Notes: generated by a model from the letters alone, not told the origin. 64,000 nucleotides of DNA from an uncultured Selenomonadales bacterium (GCA_937877565.1 CALFJB010000063.1:32551-96550), one strand, 5' to 3'. Numbered from the stretch's first letter, positions 8,818 through 17,800 are shown. Numbers and translations: made by a program.

Positions 8818-9186
8818 TTAATCTTCCAAAACTACAAACGCGGTTGCAAATTCGCGGCTGTGGCTCAAACTTACGAAAATTTTTTTTACGCCCAAACTTT
8901 CAGTAAAAATTTTTGCCTTATCGTACAAGAAAATTTCCGGTTTACCGGACGAATTATTCAAAATTTCAACTTCAGTTAAAGCCGTGAAAATTCCTGTACC
9001 CAACGCCTTAAAAAAAGCCTCCTTTGCAGCAAATCTTGCGGCATAGGAGGCGGCGGATTGTACTCCGCGACTTTCGCAATAATTTTGTTCGTTCGTCGTA
9101 AAAACTTTCGCCTTGAAATGTTCACTGCTTACAGCGCGGCGCACTCTTTCAATTTCTATAATATCAGTACCAATTCCAATAATCAT
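8818..9186 (-). CDS. acpS: Holo-[acyl-carrier-protein] synthase
   Basis: This enzyme transfers the 4'-phosphopantetheine arm of CoA to the serine of acyl carrier protein, which starts fatty acid synthesis. The protein is 122 residues long, standard for AcpS. It has the signature IGTDIIEIERVRRA, the metal-binding motif ARFAAKEAFFKALGTG and the C-terminal VSLSHSREFATAFVV. Its start overlaps the motB stop by 4 bases, so translation is probably coupled. The pairing of acpS with nnrE/nnrD nearby is common in bacteria. Confidence 0.96.
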   Translation of the reverse strand: MIIGIGTDIIEIERVRRAVSSEHFKAKVFTTNEQNYCESRGVQSAASYAARFAAKEAFFKALGTGIFTALTEVEILNNSSGKPEIFLYDKAKIFTESLGVKKIFVSLSHSREFATAFVVLED

Positions 9187-9995
9187 TTTGCAACTAAATC
9201 TGTATCAGTTTGATTTGCATAACCGCCATTTGGATTGAATGACAAAGTACGGGCAATCAGAATTTCAACGCGGCGATTTTTCTGTTTATTTTCCGGCGTA
9301 TCATTTGGAGCGATTGGGCGATATTCGCCGTAACCAATGGCGGAGAATCGCGCAGGATTCAAATTTTCATTAATCTCCAAAAGATATTTCATAAAAGTCA
9401 TAGCGCGGACGGAGCTTAACTCCCAGTTAGATGGAAATTGCGCGGTGTTAATTGGGTCTGTGTCGGTGTGTCCCGAAATTAAAACTCTTTCAGGTACAGC
9501 CGCCAAAAGTCCCGCTACAATGGGTCCAATTCTTTGAGATTCTGGAACTAAATCAGCTGAACCGGAAGGGAAAAGCGCACGTTCTTTAATACGAATCATC
9601 AAGCCTTCCTCTTCAAGTTGCGTTGTAAGTTCGCCTTCCAATTCGTTTTCTTGAATGTAGGCGTCAAGTTGCGCTTGTAGGTCTGCCAATGTTTCAGTTT
9701 CCTGTGCGTAAGCCGCTTCTGCCTGTAAATAAGCGTCCTCGCCTTTGTCTTCGTCTGACATTACTTGACGTTGCATACTTACACTTGGTCCAGCTTGATC
9801 AAAAAACGAAGGTCCGCCCGTATTAAACGCCGCAGTAAATGCTTGTGCAAGTGCTTGCAATTTATTTTGGTCTGTCTGCGAAATTGCGAACAACGCGATA
9901 AACAATGCAAGTAAAAGCGTCATCAAGTCTGAATACGGCAATAACCAAGCTTCGCTGGCTTCTTCTTCGTGCTTTTTGTGGCGTTTTTTTGCCAT
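9183..9995 (-). CDS. motB: Flagellar motor stator protein MotB
   Basis: MotB anchors the stator to peptidoglycan and forms the ion channel with MotA. The N-terminal cytoplasmic tail is basic (AKKRHKKHEEE). The single membrane helix has the motif LPYSDLMTLLLALFIALFA, whose Asp is the ion-binding residue. The C-terminal OmpA-like domain (about 150-255) contains ISGHTDTDPIN and NRRVEILI, which contact the cell wall. The length of 270 residues is normal. It lies 47 bases after motA on the same strand. Ion specificity cannot be decided from this sequence. Confidence 0.96.
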   Translation of the reverse strand: MAKKRHKKHEEEASEAWLLPYSDLMTLLLALFIALFAISQTDQNKLQALAQAFTAAFNTGGPSFFDQAGPSVSMQRQVMSDEDKGEDAYLQAEAAYAQETETLADLQAQLDAYIQENELEGELTTQLEEEGLMIRIKERALFPSGSADLVPESQRIGPIVAGLLAAVPERVLISGHTDTDPINTAQFPSNWELSSVRAMTFMKYLLEINENLNPARFSAIGYGEYRPIAPNDTPENKQKNRRVEILIARTLSFNPNGGYANQTDTDLVAK

Positions 9996-10042
9996 TGAAA
10001 AATTTCTCCTTTCAGTTAAAATTTAAAGCGTCAGCTTGTTAA

Positions 10043-10819
10043 TCAACCTTCTTCAAGCAATTCGCCGCGTTCACTTTGCGGAATAAATGTTGTTAATTTT
10101 GCTTGAATAGCAGTTGGAGAATCGCCCGCCTGAAGTGAAAGGATACCTTCAATAATCATGCGTTTGTGTGCAATTTCGTTAGCTGATTTAACTTTGAGTT
10201 TGTTTGCGAATGGCAACCAAATAACGTAACCTGTGAAGATACCGAGAATTGTAGCGATAAACGCCGCCGAAATAGCATGCCCGAGTTTGTTAACGTCTGA
10301 CAAGTCAGCCAACGCCGCGATAAGACCGACAACCGCGCCCAAAACGCCCAGTGTAGGAGCGTATGTACCTGCCTGCGTCAAGATTGAACGCGCTTCGGCG
10401 TGGCGTTCTTCCATAACTGCCAATTCAGCGTCCAAAACGTCGCTTACAAAATCAGGATCCATACCGTCAATAACCATGCTCAAGCCGTTTTTGAAGAAGG
10501 GGTCTTCAATTTCCTGTACTTTACCTTCAAGAGCCAAAATACCTTCACGACGCGCCAACTGCGAAAGCTCAACGAATAATTTTACCATTTCGACTTTGCT
10601 GCCGCTATTTTCGGCACGAAACAGAATTTTGAAAAGTGTTGGCAATTTTTTAACCGTGTCCATAGGGAATGCATTGAGTAGGCAGGAAAATGTTCCGCCG
10701 ATGATTATTAAGAACGCGGCAGGATTCGCCATTGAAGAAAGCGGCGCACCCTTTATGATCATACCAACAAAAACCGAAACTAACCCTGCGACAATTCCTA
10801 TTGCTGTAGATTTTTCCAA
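10043..10819 (-). CDS. motA: Flagellar motor stator protein MotA
   Basis: MotA is the ion-conducting stator subunit. Four membrane segments are visible at about residues 5-22, 33-50, 150-170 and 180-200. Family motifs include ILTQAGTYAPTLGVLGAVVGL, where the conserved Pro lies, and the cytoplasmic loop with VQEIEDPFFKNGLSMVIDG. The TTG start follows AAAGGGAGG. No other flagellar genes are in the window, so this motAB pair is detached from the main flagellar clusters here. I see no convincing sigma-28 promoter in the AT-rich 187 bases between motA and ubiD. Confidence 0.95.
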   Translation of the reverse strand: MEKSTAIGIVAGLVSVFVGMIIKGAPLSSMANPAAFLIIIGGTFSCLLNAFPMDTVKKLPTLFKILFRAENSGSKVEMVKLFVELSQLARREGILALEGKVQEIEDPFFKNGLSMVIDGMDPDFVSDVLDAELAVMEERHAEARSILTQAGTYAPTLGVLGAVVGLIAALADLSDVNKLGHAISAAFIATILGIFTGYVIWLPFANKLKVKSANEIAHKRMIIEGILSLQAGDSPTAIQAKLTTFIPQSERGELLEEG

Positions 10820-11006
10820 AATAGCAACCTCCCTTTACCGTCGAGGTTATTTTATAATTCCACGACTCACTAATATAAAAATTTAACAGTATATAATAGT
10901 TTTTCTTTCAATGTGAAAAAAAAAAATCCTGCCGCCGCAAAAATTTTTTAATCACATTATGTAAATATTTTTTTGTAAGGAATATCTTTTTAAAATTTCA
11001 ACTGCC

Positions 11007-12455
11007 TTAATCCAAATTCAACGAACGCCACAAATAATCAATTCGCTGTTTAACTTCCGGAGTCATTTCAATTTCATTTGGCCAATCGCGCAGGTGTCCT
11101 TCTTCCTTCCAAGTTTTTGTAGCGTCAATTCCAATTTTTGCGCCGAATTTTGGCAACGGCGAAGAATGATCCAAAACGTCAAGCGGTCCATGAACAATTT
11201 CTAAATCGTGGTCGGCGTCAATGTTATTGAAAACGCGCCACGCAACTTCGCTTAAATTTTGAACGTCAACATGAGAATCGACAACAATAATCATTTTAAC
11301 GTTCATCATTTGCCCGAGTCCCCAAAGTGCGTGCATAACTTTTCGCGCCTGCATTGGAAAAGATTTTTTGATTGACACGATAACGCAATTATGAAAGACG
11401 CCTTCAAACGGCATATTTATATCAATAATTTCAGGGACAATTTGTTGAAGTAGCGGCAGAAAAATTCTTTCGGTTGCCTTCGCCAAATAACAATCTTCCT
11501 GCGGCGGCTTGCCAACGATTGTTGCGGCGTAAATTGGATTTTTCCTGTGAGTAATGCAAGTTACGTGAAAAACGGGATAATCATCAGCCAAAGAATAATA
11601 GCCGGTATGATCGCCAAAAGGACCTTCACGGCGCATTTCGTCAGTTGCAATGTAACCTTCTAAAATAATTTCTGCGTGCGCGGGAACTTCCAAATCTACA
11701 GTCTTGCACTTCGTCAACTCAACTGATTTATGGCGCAAAAATCCTGCAAAAACCATTTCGTCAACATCGCGCGGCAAAGGCGCAGTGGCGGCGTAAGTTG
11801 TAACGGGGTCTGTACCAATGGCAACGGCGCACTCAATTTTATTTTCTTCAGAATCGCGCAGATTGTCCGCGCCGTTTTTATGTATGTGAATGTGCATCCC
11901 CGTTGTAGTTGAATCAAATTTTTGCAGGCGGTACATTCCAACATTGCGCTTGCCGGTTTTAGGATTTTTCGTAAAGACAAGCGGCAAAGTTATAAAAGCT
12001 CCGCCGTCGTCAGGCCAACATTTCAGAATTGGAATTTTACCAAGGTTAGGATTTTCTTCAACAATTTCTTGACACGGCGCATTTTTTACGTACTTTGGAA
12101 AATTTATAACTTTACTGCCGGTTGAAACTATAGAAACAATACTGGAGCGATTTTTCAGCGAAATGTAAGGAAGTTTTAAAAGTTCCCTAATGTCATTTGC
12201 GGCGTCGTCAAGTTTTTCAACGCCCAACGCTAAGCAAATTCTTTCATAACTGCCAAACTGATTCATTAAAACAGGTATATCGTAGCCGCGCACATTTTCA
12301 AAAAGCAGTGCAACATTTCTACCATCACGAAATTTTGAAACGCGGTCGGTTATTTCAGTAATTTCAAGTTCAGCGTCAACAGGTACTTTGATTCTTTTCA
12401 GCAAGCCGCGCCTTTCCAGTTCGTCAATAAATTCTCTTAAATCTTTGAAAGCCAA
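11007..12455 (-). CDS. ubiD: UbiD-family prenyl-FMN decarboxylase
   Basis: UbiD enzymes remove a carboxylate from aromatic or unsaturated acids using prenylated FMN made by UbiX. The 482-residue protein shows the N-terminal DLREFIDELERRGLLKRI, the central MYRLQKFDSTTTGMHIH, the cofactor-region EGPFGDHTGYYSL with the catalytic Glu, and the C-terminal DHSSPLPKFGAKIGIDATKTW. In Negativicutes it most often serves menaquinone synthesis, but other substrates are possible. No ubiX is visible in the window. It is divergent from the small RNA transcript that starts near 12576. Confidence 0.93.
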   Translation of the reverse strand: MAFKDLREFIDELERRGLLKRIKVPVDAELEITEITDRVSKFRDGRNVALLFENVRGYDIPVLMNQFGSYERICLALGVEKLDDAANDIRELLKLPYISLKNRSSIVSIVSTGSKVINFPKYVKNAPCQEIVEENPNLGKIPILKCWPDDGGAFITLPLVFTKNPKTGKRNVGMYRLQKFDSTTTGMHIHIHKNGADNLRDSEENKIECAVAIGTDPVTTYAATAPLPRDVDEMVFAGFLRHKSVELTKCKTVDLEVPAHAEIILEGYIATDEMRREGPFGDHTGYYSLADDYPVFHVTCITHRKNPIYAATIVGKPPQEDCYLAKATERIFLPLLQQIVPEIIDINMPFEGVFHNCVIVSIKKSFPMQARKVMHALWGLGQMMNVKMIIVVDSHVDVQNLSEVAWRVFNNIDADHDLEIVHGPLDVLDHSSPLPKFGAKIGIDATKTWKEEGHLRDWPNEIEMTPEVKQRIDYLWRSLNLD

Positions 12456-12541
12456 ATTTTCACCTCCATTTTTTGAAGTTTAACAATTTAAATTTCGACC
12501 GTCAAGGCAAAAACTTTTCTGAAAAAAACTTGAAAAAATTC

Positions 12542-12569
12542 TTGACTTTCGACAAAAAAACTGTATAAT
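12542..12569 (+). promoter_or_regulatory. Promoter of candidate small RNA
   Basis: TTGACT (12542-12547) and TATAAT (12564-12569) are 16 bases apart. No open reading frame of useful length follows; a structured stretch and an intrinsic terminator do. Confidence 0.7.
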
Positions 12570-12575
12570 AACTAT

Positions 12576-12695
12576 GAAAATAGAATGAAAGTTCATCGTT
12601 AATAACCCGCTATTTAGGGGCAGTCTAAAAAGACGCCCTTTCTAAAAAATAACACTAACTAACGCAAGCCCGGCTGAAGAGTCGGGCGTTTTATT
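12576..12695 (+). ncRNA. Candidate small RNA, about 120 nt
   Basis: A strong promoter at 12542-12569 is followed about 100 bases later by an intrinsic terminator (GCCCGGCTGAAGAGTCGGGC, then GTTTTATTT). Between them is a hairpin GGGGCAGTCT closed by AGACGCCC. The only ATG codons start reading frames that stop at once. I cannot match it to SRP RNA, tmRNA, RNase P or a riboswitch class. It is independent of both neighbours, being divergent from ubiD and convergent with the radical SAM gene, whose stop codon the terminator overlaps. It is probably a trans-acting regulator, but the function is unknown. Confidence 0.55.
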
Positions 12696-13329
12696 TGTCT
12701 TCGTAGGGGCGAACACGCAATTTTAAGCCGCGTTCCTCACAGATTTTTTGACATTGCAAAATTTCTTCCGGCGGTGTAACTTTATCAACAATCGTCATTA
12801 CAACATTTGGTACAAAATTTTTCATATTTTCGGCGAAGTCTAACATTGCGGAATAAGCTTGCAAGCCGAATTTTGAGCGCGTAATTTGCAAATATCTTTC
12901 AGCAGTTGCCGCGTTCAAACTGATTGATGCCGTGTCTAAAATATTTTTAAATTCGTGTTCGATATTGCGCCCGTGTTCCAAATTGCCGAGCCCGTTTGTA
13001 TTAAGGCGCGTTGGAATTTGCGGGCGAATTTTTTTCACGTATTTTAAAAGCTCCAAAAGTTCAGCAAGTCTGATCGTAGGTTCTCCGAATCCGCAAAATA
13101 CAATTTCCGTTACAATGTCAAGCGGCGCAGCGTCTAATTCTTTTTTAACTTCGTCAACTGTCGGCTCACGTTCAAGCCATAAAGAATTTTCAACCGTCAT
13201 AACTTTTTTTTCTCTCAAACAAAAGGGGCAGTCATTGTTACAGGGGTTAGTTAAATTGATATACAAGCCGCGCTTTTTTTCGGCGTTCACGGGAAAATAT
13301 TTGCCGCCTTCAGTCATATAAATTATCAT
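12691..13329 (-). CDS. Radical SAM protein (TatD-linked type)
   Basis: The three cysteines of the radical SAM cluster are in LTNPCNNDCPFCLREK, and FCGFGEPTIR is the glycine-rich SAM-binding region. The 212-residue length and the motif NTNGLGNLEHGRNI fit the small radical SAM proteins often encoded beside tatD. No tatD is in the window, so the linkage is not seen here. The reaction is unknown. It shares a bidirectional terminator with the small RNA. Confidence 0.85.
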   Translation of the reverse strand: MIIYMTEGGKYFPVNAEKKRGLYINLTNPCNNDCPFCLREKKVMTVENSLWLEREPTVDEVKKELDAAPLDIVTEIVFCGFGEPTIRLAELLELLKYVKKIRPQIPTRLNTNGLGNLEHGRNIEHEFKNILDTASISLNAATAERYLQITRSKFGLQAYSAMLDFAENMKNFVPNVVMTIVDKVTPPEEILQCQKICEERGLKLRVRPYEDK

Positions 13330-13419
13330 AAAAATCCCTCCGCCGCTATTTTACTGCAAAATTCGACAATTTCAACACAAGGTGTTAAAATGATAAAAAT
13401 TTTCAAGGAGGTTTTTTAA

Positions 13420-13638
13420 TTGAAGAAAAATTATAAAATTGATGTAGATTGTGCAAACTGCGCCCAAAAAATGGAAGACGCGGCAAATAAAACTGACGGC
13501 GTTAAAAATGCTGTAGTAAATTTTATGACGCTGAAAATGCAGGTAGAATTTGAAGACGGCGCAAACGTCAAGGAAGTTATGGAAAATGTTTTGGAAAGTT
13601 GCAGAAAAATTGAGCCGGACTGCGAAATTTATTTTTGA
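13420..13638 (+). CDS. Free-standing heavy-metal-associated (HMA) domain protein
   Basis: This is a 72-residue single HMA domain with the metal-binding CxxC in DVDCANCAQKMEDAANKTDG and the typical ferredoxin-like pattern VNFMTLKMQVEFEDG. The TTG start sits behind a strong AAGGAGG. It probably binds Zn(II), Cd(II) or Cu(I) and delivers it to the ATPase at 14779-16653, which lacks an N-terminal HMA domain of its own. It thus looks like the detached metal-binding domain of that pump. An IS-derived element now lies between this gene and the next one. Confidence 0.88.
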   Translation: MKKNYKIDVDCANCAQKMEDAANKTDGVKNAVVNFMTLKMQVEFEDGANVKEVMENVLESCRKIEPDCEIYF

Positions 13639-13659
13639 GGCGAATTTATAAATAACGAC

Positions 13660-13890
13660 GTGAACACTCGCGACTTTAGTCGTGAGATGAAACGCGCCAA
13701 AAAAAATTTGACTTTAAGTATCGATTTCTTTAAAATGATTGTAGCGGTTAGACTTCCGCTTTAACAAAAATGTATAAGTAAGCTGAAGCCTTCGGGTGAC
13801 AGTGTAGAGGCGACGTGGACACGCCTGTAAGAATAAGGGCTTTGCCAAACTTCTTAACGAAGCCCGCGACTTTAGTCGTGGGTGGTTCAC
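13660..13890. mobile_element. IS200/IS605-family remnant, non-autonomous
   Basis: Two subterminal hairpins with core CGCGACTTTAGTCGTG occur at 13667-13686 and 13863-13882. The outer edges are GTGAAC on the left and GGTTCAC on the right. This matches the ends of IS200/IS605 elements whose right end encodes the TnpB guide RNA scaffold. A further hairpin, GGGCTT paired with GAAGCCC, precedes the right end. No transposase or tnpB reading frame is left inside, so the element is a short non-autonomous copy. The right end stops 4 bases before the yitT start codon. Confidence 0.72.
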
Positions 13891-13894
13891 GAGT

Positions 13895-14782
13895 TTGAAA
13901 TATAAAACGCTCAAAGGTTTAAAGGAAGTCCAATTCAAAAATTTTGTATTTCTGCTAATCGCCGGAACAATCAATGCGTTTGGCGTAATGCTTTTTCTGT
14001 ACCCCGTGAAACTTTACGACAGCGGAATTTCCGGCGTGTCAATGCTGATGAATCAGATAACGCCGCCGGAATGTACGCTGTCAATGTTTTTGGTAATTTT
14101 CAACGTGCCAATTTTTCTATTTGGCTTGAAAAAACAAGGTATGGCTTTTACGTTTTACTCAATTTTCGCCGTAATAGTTTATTCGATTGTGTCGGGGATT
14201 CTGCCAAACTTTTTTGAAATTGAAAATTCGGGCGCGTCTCCATTCGCAGAAAATGATTTATTACTCTGCGCGATTTTCGGCGGCGTACTTTCAGGAATTG
14301 GCAGCGGTATGACAATCAGATTTGGCGGGGCGATTGACGGTATAGACGTTTTGTCGGTAATTTTCGCAAAAAGTTTAGGATTGTCGCTCGGCTCGTTCGT
14401 TATGATTTTTGACACAATTTTATATATCGTCTGCGGAATTATAATTAACAGTTGGATTTTGCCGCTGTATTCGATTTTAACTTATTACATTGGCTCACAG
14501 ACGGTTGATTTTGTGGTTGAAGGGCTTGACCGCTCAAAATGTGCAATGATTGTTACGAACAAGGCGGACGAAATTACAGATGCAATATCTGAACACTTTC
14601 AATCAAGCGGCACGATTGTTAAGGCGATTGGCGGTTACTCGAAGGAGGAAAAGCAAATTATTTATTTTATCATCAACCATTTTCAGATTAACAAGCTGAA
14701 AGTTTTGGTTTACGAAATTGACAAACACGCTTTTATTTCCCTGCAAGACGTTTCAGATATTATAAAGAAGGGGTCTAAATGA
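13895..14782 (+). CDS. YitT/DUF161 family membrane protein
   Basis: The N-terminal half has about five membrane segments with the family motifs SGISGVSMLMNQITP and IRFGGAIDGIDVLSVIFA. The C-terminal soluble domain (DUF2179-like, about residues 215-290) contains ITDAISEHFQSSGTIVKAIGG. These proteins are widespread in Firmicutes and their function is not settled. The TTG start at 13895 lies directly after the IS-derived element, so the upstream Shine-Dalgarno-like GGGTGG comes from the element's right end. The stop overlaps the ATPase start by 4 bases, so the two are translationally coupled. Confidence 0.87.
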   Translation: MKYKTLKGLKEVQFKNFVFLLIAGTINAFGVMLFLYPVKLYDSGISGVSMLMNQITPPECTLSMFLVIFNVPIFLFGLKKQGMAFTFYSIFAVIVYSIVSGILPNFFEIENSGASPFAENDLLLCAIFGGVLSGIGSGMTIRFGGAIDGIDVLSVIFAKSLGLSLGSFVMIFDTILYIVCGIIINSWILPLYSILTYYIGSQTVDFVVEGLDRSKCAMIVTNKADEITDAISEHFQSSGTIVKAIGGYSKEEKQIIYFIINHFQINKLKVLVYEIDKHAFISLQDVSDIIKKGSK

Positions 14783-16653
14783 ATAGAAAACAAAGAAAAA
14801 ATTTAATCAGAATTATAACCGCGTCAATTTTGATGATAATTTTACAATTTATCGAAGTGGAAGGCGCGGCGCGTTTTATTTTGTATATGTTGCCTTATTT
14901 AATCGTCGGCTACGATATTTTGATAAAAGCGGCGAAAGGTATAAAAAATTTACAAGCACTTGACGAAAATTTTTTAATGGCGGTTGCAACGGTCGGCGCA
15001 ATAATTTTGGCGATTTATAGCGGCAGTGGCGATTATTTAGAAGCTGTAGCGGTTATGCTTTTCTATCAGATTGGCGAATGGTTCCAAAGTTACGCCATTG
15101 GTAAAAGTCGCAAAAATATTTCTGATTTAATGGATATTCGCCCTGACTACGCAAATATTGAAAATCTCGGCAAGATTGAACAGATTGATCCTGACGAAGT
15201 GGAAATTGGAACAACGATAATTATTCAGCCCGGCGAAAAAATTCCTATCGACGGCGTAATTATTGAGGGCAATTCTACACTGAATACAAGCGCGTTGACG
15301 GGCGAAAGTTTGCCGCGCAATGTTTCAATCGGCGATGAAGTTATAAGCGGCTGTATCAATATCAACGGCGTTTTGAAAGTTCAAACTACAAAACTTTTTG
15401 GCGATTCTACCGCGTCAAAGATTTTAGATTTGGTGGAAAATGCAAGCTCCAGAAAATCTAAGTCAGAAAATTTTATAACGAAGTTTGCAAGAATTTACAC
15501 GCCCGCAGTTGTAGGAAGTGCGGCGGCGTTGGCTGTAATTCCTTCACTTGTTACGGGCGATTTTGAAACGTGGCTTTATCGTGCGTTAATTTTTCTTGTA
15601 ATTAGTTGTCCGTGCGCGTTGGTTATCAGCATACCTTTGACATTTTTTGCAGGATTGGGCGGCGCAAGTCGCGCAGGTATTCTAATTAAAGGCTCAAACT
15701 TTTTGGAAACTCTTTCAAAAGTTCGTACCGTCGTAATGGATAAAACCGGCACTTTGACGAAGGGAATTTTTGAAGTTGACGCGGTACACCCAATCAGTAC
15801 GAATTGCATTTCAGAAAATCCTACAGAGGCGCGGCAACTTTTGCACTATTCGGCGCACGTCGAAAAATATTCAACTCATCCAATAGCCGCCACTTTGAGA
15901 AAGGCTTATCCAAATGAAAATGACGGTTGCACGGTTGAAAACGTTGAAGAATTGGCAGGCTTGGGAATTTGCGCAAATGTCAACGGCAATATTATTCACG
16001 TCGGCAACGAAAAACTTATGGAAAAAATCGGCGCGGCGTGGCGTCCCTGTACGAAAATTGGTACGATAATTCACGTGGCTGTAAATGGTGAATACGCGGG
16101 ACATATTATAGTTGCTGACAAATTAAAACCACACTCTAAAAAAGCTGTCGAAAAACTTTATGAAATTGGCGTAAATCGAATTGTAATGCTGACTGGCGAT
16201 ATAAAAAAAGTCGCCAAAAAAACTGCCGACGATTTGGGAATTAAAGAATTTTACAGCGGGCTTTTACCTGCCCAAAAAGTTGAACACCTTGAAAAAATTT
16301 TGGCTGAAAAAAGTTTTGCGGTTGCATTTGTAGGAGACGGAATTAACGACGCGCCTGTATTGGCTCGCGCAGATATTGGAATTGCAATGGGCGCAATGGG
16401 TAGCGATGCGGCGATTGAGGCGGCGGACGTGGTTTTAATGGACGACGATCCACTTAAAATTTACAAGGCGATTGAAATTGCGAAAAAAACTTTGGCGATT
16501 GTCAAGGAAAATATTTATTTCGCCATTGGTATAAAATTTTTGTGCTTGATACTCGGCGCGGTCGGCGTGGCTAATATGTGGTTTGCAATTTTCGCAGATG
16601 TTGGCGTTATGGTTATCGCCGTGTTAAATGCTTTACGCGCACTTCGTGTTTAA
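14779..16653 (+). CDS. P1B-type heavy-metal ATPase (Zn/Cd/Pb class)
   Basis: This is a metal efflux pump of the inner membrane. Motifs in order are the actuator TSALTGESLP, the transport-site ISCPCALVISIP, the phosphorylation site MDKTGTLTKG, the HP motif (SAHVEKYSTHPIAATL), the ATP-binding GDGINDAPVLARADIGIAMG and the last helix FADVGVMVIAVLNALRAL. The CPC motif plus the Asp in the last helix is the pattern of ZntA/CadA pumps for Zn(II), Cd(II) and Pb(II). At 624 residues it has no N-terminal HMA domain; the separate gene at 13420 probably supplies it. A bidirectional terminator follows the stop. Confidence 0.93.
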   Translation: MNRKQRKNLIRIITASILMIILQFIEVEGAARFILYMLPYLIVGYDILIKAAKGIKNLQALDENFLMAVATVGAIILAIYSGSGDYLEAVAVMLFYQIGEWFQSYAIGKSRKNISDLMDIRPDYANIENLGKIEQIDPDEVEIGTTIIIQPGEKIPIDGVIIEGNSTLNTSALTGESLPRNVSIGDEVISGCININGVLKVQTTKLFGDSTASKILDLVENASSRKSKSENFITKFARIYTPAVVGSAAALAVIPSLVTGDFETWLYRALIFLVISCPCALVISIPLTFFAGLGGASRAGILIKGSNFLETLSKVRTVVMDKTGTLTKGIFEVDAVHPISTNCISENPTEARQLLHYSAHVEKYSTHPIAATLRKAYPNENDGCTVENVEELAGLGICANVNGNIIHVGNEKLMEKIGAAWRPCTKIGTIIHVAVNGEYAGHIIVADKLKPHSKKAVEKLYEIGVNRIVMLTGDIKKVAKKTADDLGIKEFYSGLLPAQKVEHLEKILAEKSFAVAFVGDGINDAPVLARADIGIAMGAMGSDAAIEAADVVLMDDDPLKIYKAIEIAKKTLAIVKENIYFAIGIKFLCLILGAVGVANMWFAIFADVGVMVIAVLNALRALRV

Positions 16654-16657
16654 ATAA

Positions 16658-16692
16658 AAAAAGACGGCAATTTAAACAACGCCGTCTTTTTT
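16658..16692. terminator. Bidirectional terminator
   Basis: The stem AAGACGGC/GCCGTCTT is flanked by A- and T-runs on both sides. It serves the ATPase on the plus strand and the DUF1810 gene on the minus strand. Confidence 0.85.
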
Positions 16693-16707
16693 TGTGTTAA
16701 AAATTTT

Positions 16708-17130
16708 TCAATCGACTTTGCACAATTCAACCGTTTTAGAATCTAACTGCCCGTCAAAATATTTTTCAATCACTTTGGTAAAAATTTCGCAATTCGGCTC
16801 CGCTAAATGAAACAGAGTCATTGACGACAACAATTTTACTTTGTCAATCGAACTGCCCATAATAAATTCAATGTCATTATTTTCAAGATTTAACAACGCT
16901 TGAGTAATTTCCAAAAGACGTTCGCGCAGAATTTCATTAGCCAAATATTCTTTCGCCTCGTCCAAATTTTCAATCCCGTAATATTGCGCGTTCGCACTTC
17001 TGCCTAACGCTTTAAGTTGCGGAAAAATATACCAAATCCAATGTGTCTTTTTTTGCCCGTTTTTTATTTCGGCAAGCGCGTTTTTATAATGCCACTCCTG
17101 CGCGTTCAGAAATTTTTTCAAGTCGTACAT
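16708..17130 (-). CDS. DUF1810 family protein
   Basis: The 140-residue protein has the DUF1810 signatures KKTHWIWYIFPQLKALGRS and YYGIENLDEAKEYLANEIL, and matches the usual family length. The function of the family is not established, and no membrane segment or signal is present. It stands alone between convergent and codirectional neighbours and shares the terminator at 16658-16692. Confidence 0.88.
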   Translation of the reverse strand: MYDLKKFLNAQEWHYKNALAEIKNGQKKTHWIWYIFPQLKALGRSANAQYYGIENLDEAKEYLANEILRERLLEITQALLNLENNDIEFIMGSSIDKVKLLSSMTLFHLAEPNCEIFTKVIEKYFDGQLDSKTVELCKVD

Positions 17131-17191
17131 AACAACACCGCCTTTAAATAATTTTTTGTATTATATTTGCAAAGCTTGAAATTGACAACCG

Positions 17192-17800
17192 TTATTTCAT
17201 TGCCGCCAAAAGTCTTTGAATCGGCAAAAATTTTAAAATCAGCAGACAAATTATCAGTTCCGGTACAATGTAAGTTGCATTTGTAACAAGTGAATAAATT
17301 ACCGGCGAAGTTCCTTCCGGCGCGTATTCTGCGAAAAATACCACGCCTGAAATAAAATGACAAATAAACCTTCCCGCAAATGCTAAAATCGTTCCTAAAA
17401 ATATTTTGTCTTTAAAAATTCCCGCTAATCCCATTGCCATAAACGGCAGAGGATAATCAAATAAAACTTGTATTGGATGCAAAATGAACGGGTCTTGAAT
17501 GATTGTTATCAAGCCGAAAATAAATCCTGCCAATGTTCCAATTCCCGTTCCGTATCGAAATGAAATTATTAAAAGCGGTATCATTCCGCCCAAAGTTACC
17601 GCGCCGCCTTGCGGCAAATGATAAATTCGCAGTTGGTTTAAAATTATCGACAACGCAAGCATCAGCGAAATATTTATTAAAATTTTTGTCGTAAGTTTGA
17701 TTTTTCGCAGGTACAAGCCGAAGAAAATTAAAATCAAAACGCCCAAAAGTGCAAATGACGCGCTTGGACTTTCTAAAATTGCCAAAATATTTTCTACCAA
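17192..17800 (-). CDS. thiT: ThiT, thiamine ECF transporter substrate-binding protein
   Basis: This integral membrane S-component takes up thiamine. The 202-residue protein has about six hydrophobic segments and the ThiT-type features LPQGGAVTLGGMIPLLIISFRYG and HFISGVVFFAEYAPEG, which line the thiamine site. The TTG start sits behind GAGGTGA. It is controlled by the TPP riboswitch upstream (17868-17955) through the terminator at 17812-17852. The energizing module (EcfA/A'/T) is not encoded nearby, as expected for a group II ECF system. Confidence 0.93.
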   Translation of the reverse strand: MVENILAILESPSASFALLGVLILIFFGLYLRKIKLTTKILINISLMLALSIILNQLRIYHLPQGGAVTLGGMIPLLIISFRYGTGIGTLAGFIFGLITIIQDPFILHPIQVLFDYPLPFMAMGLAGIFKDKIFLGTILAFAGRFICHFISGVVFFAEYAPEGTSPVIYSLVTNATYIVPELIICLLILKFLPIQRLLAAMK

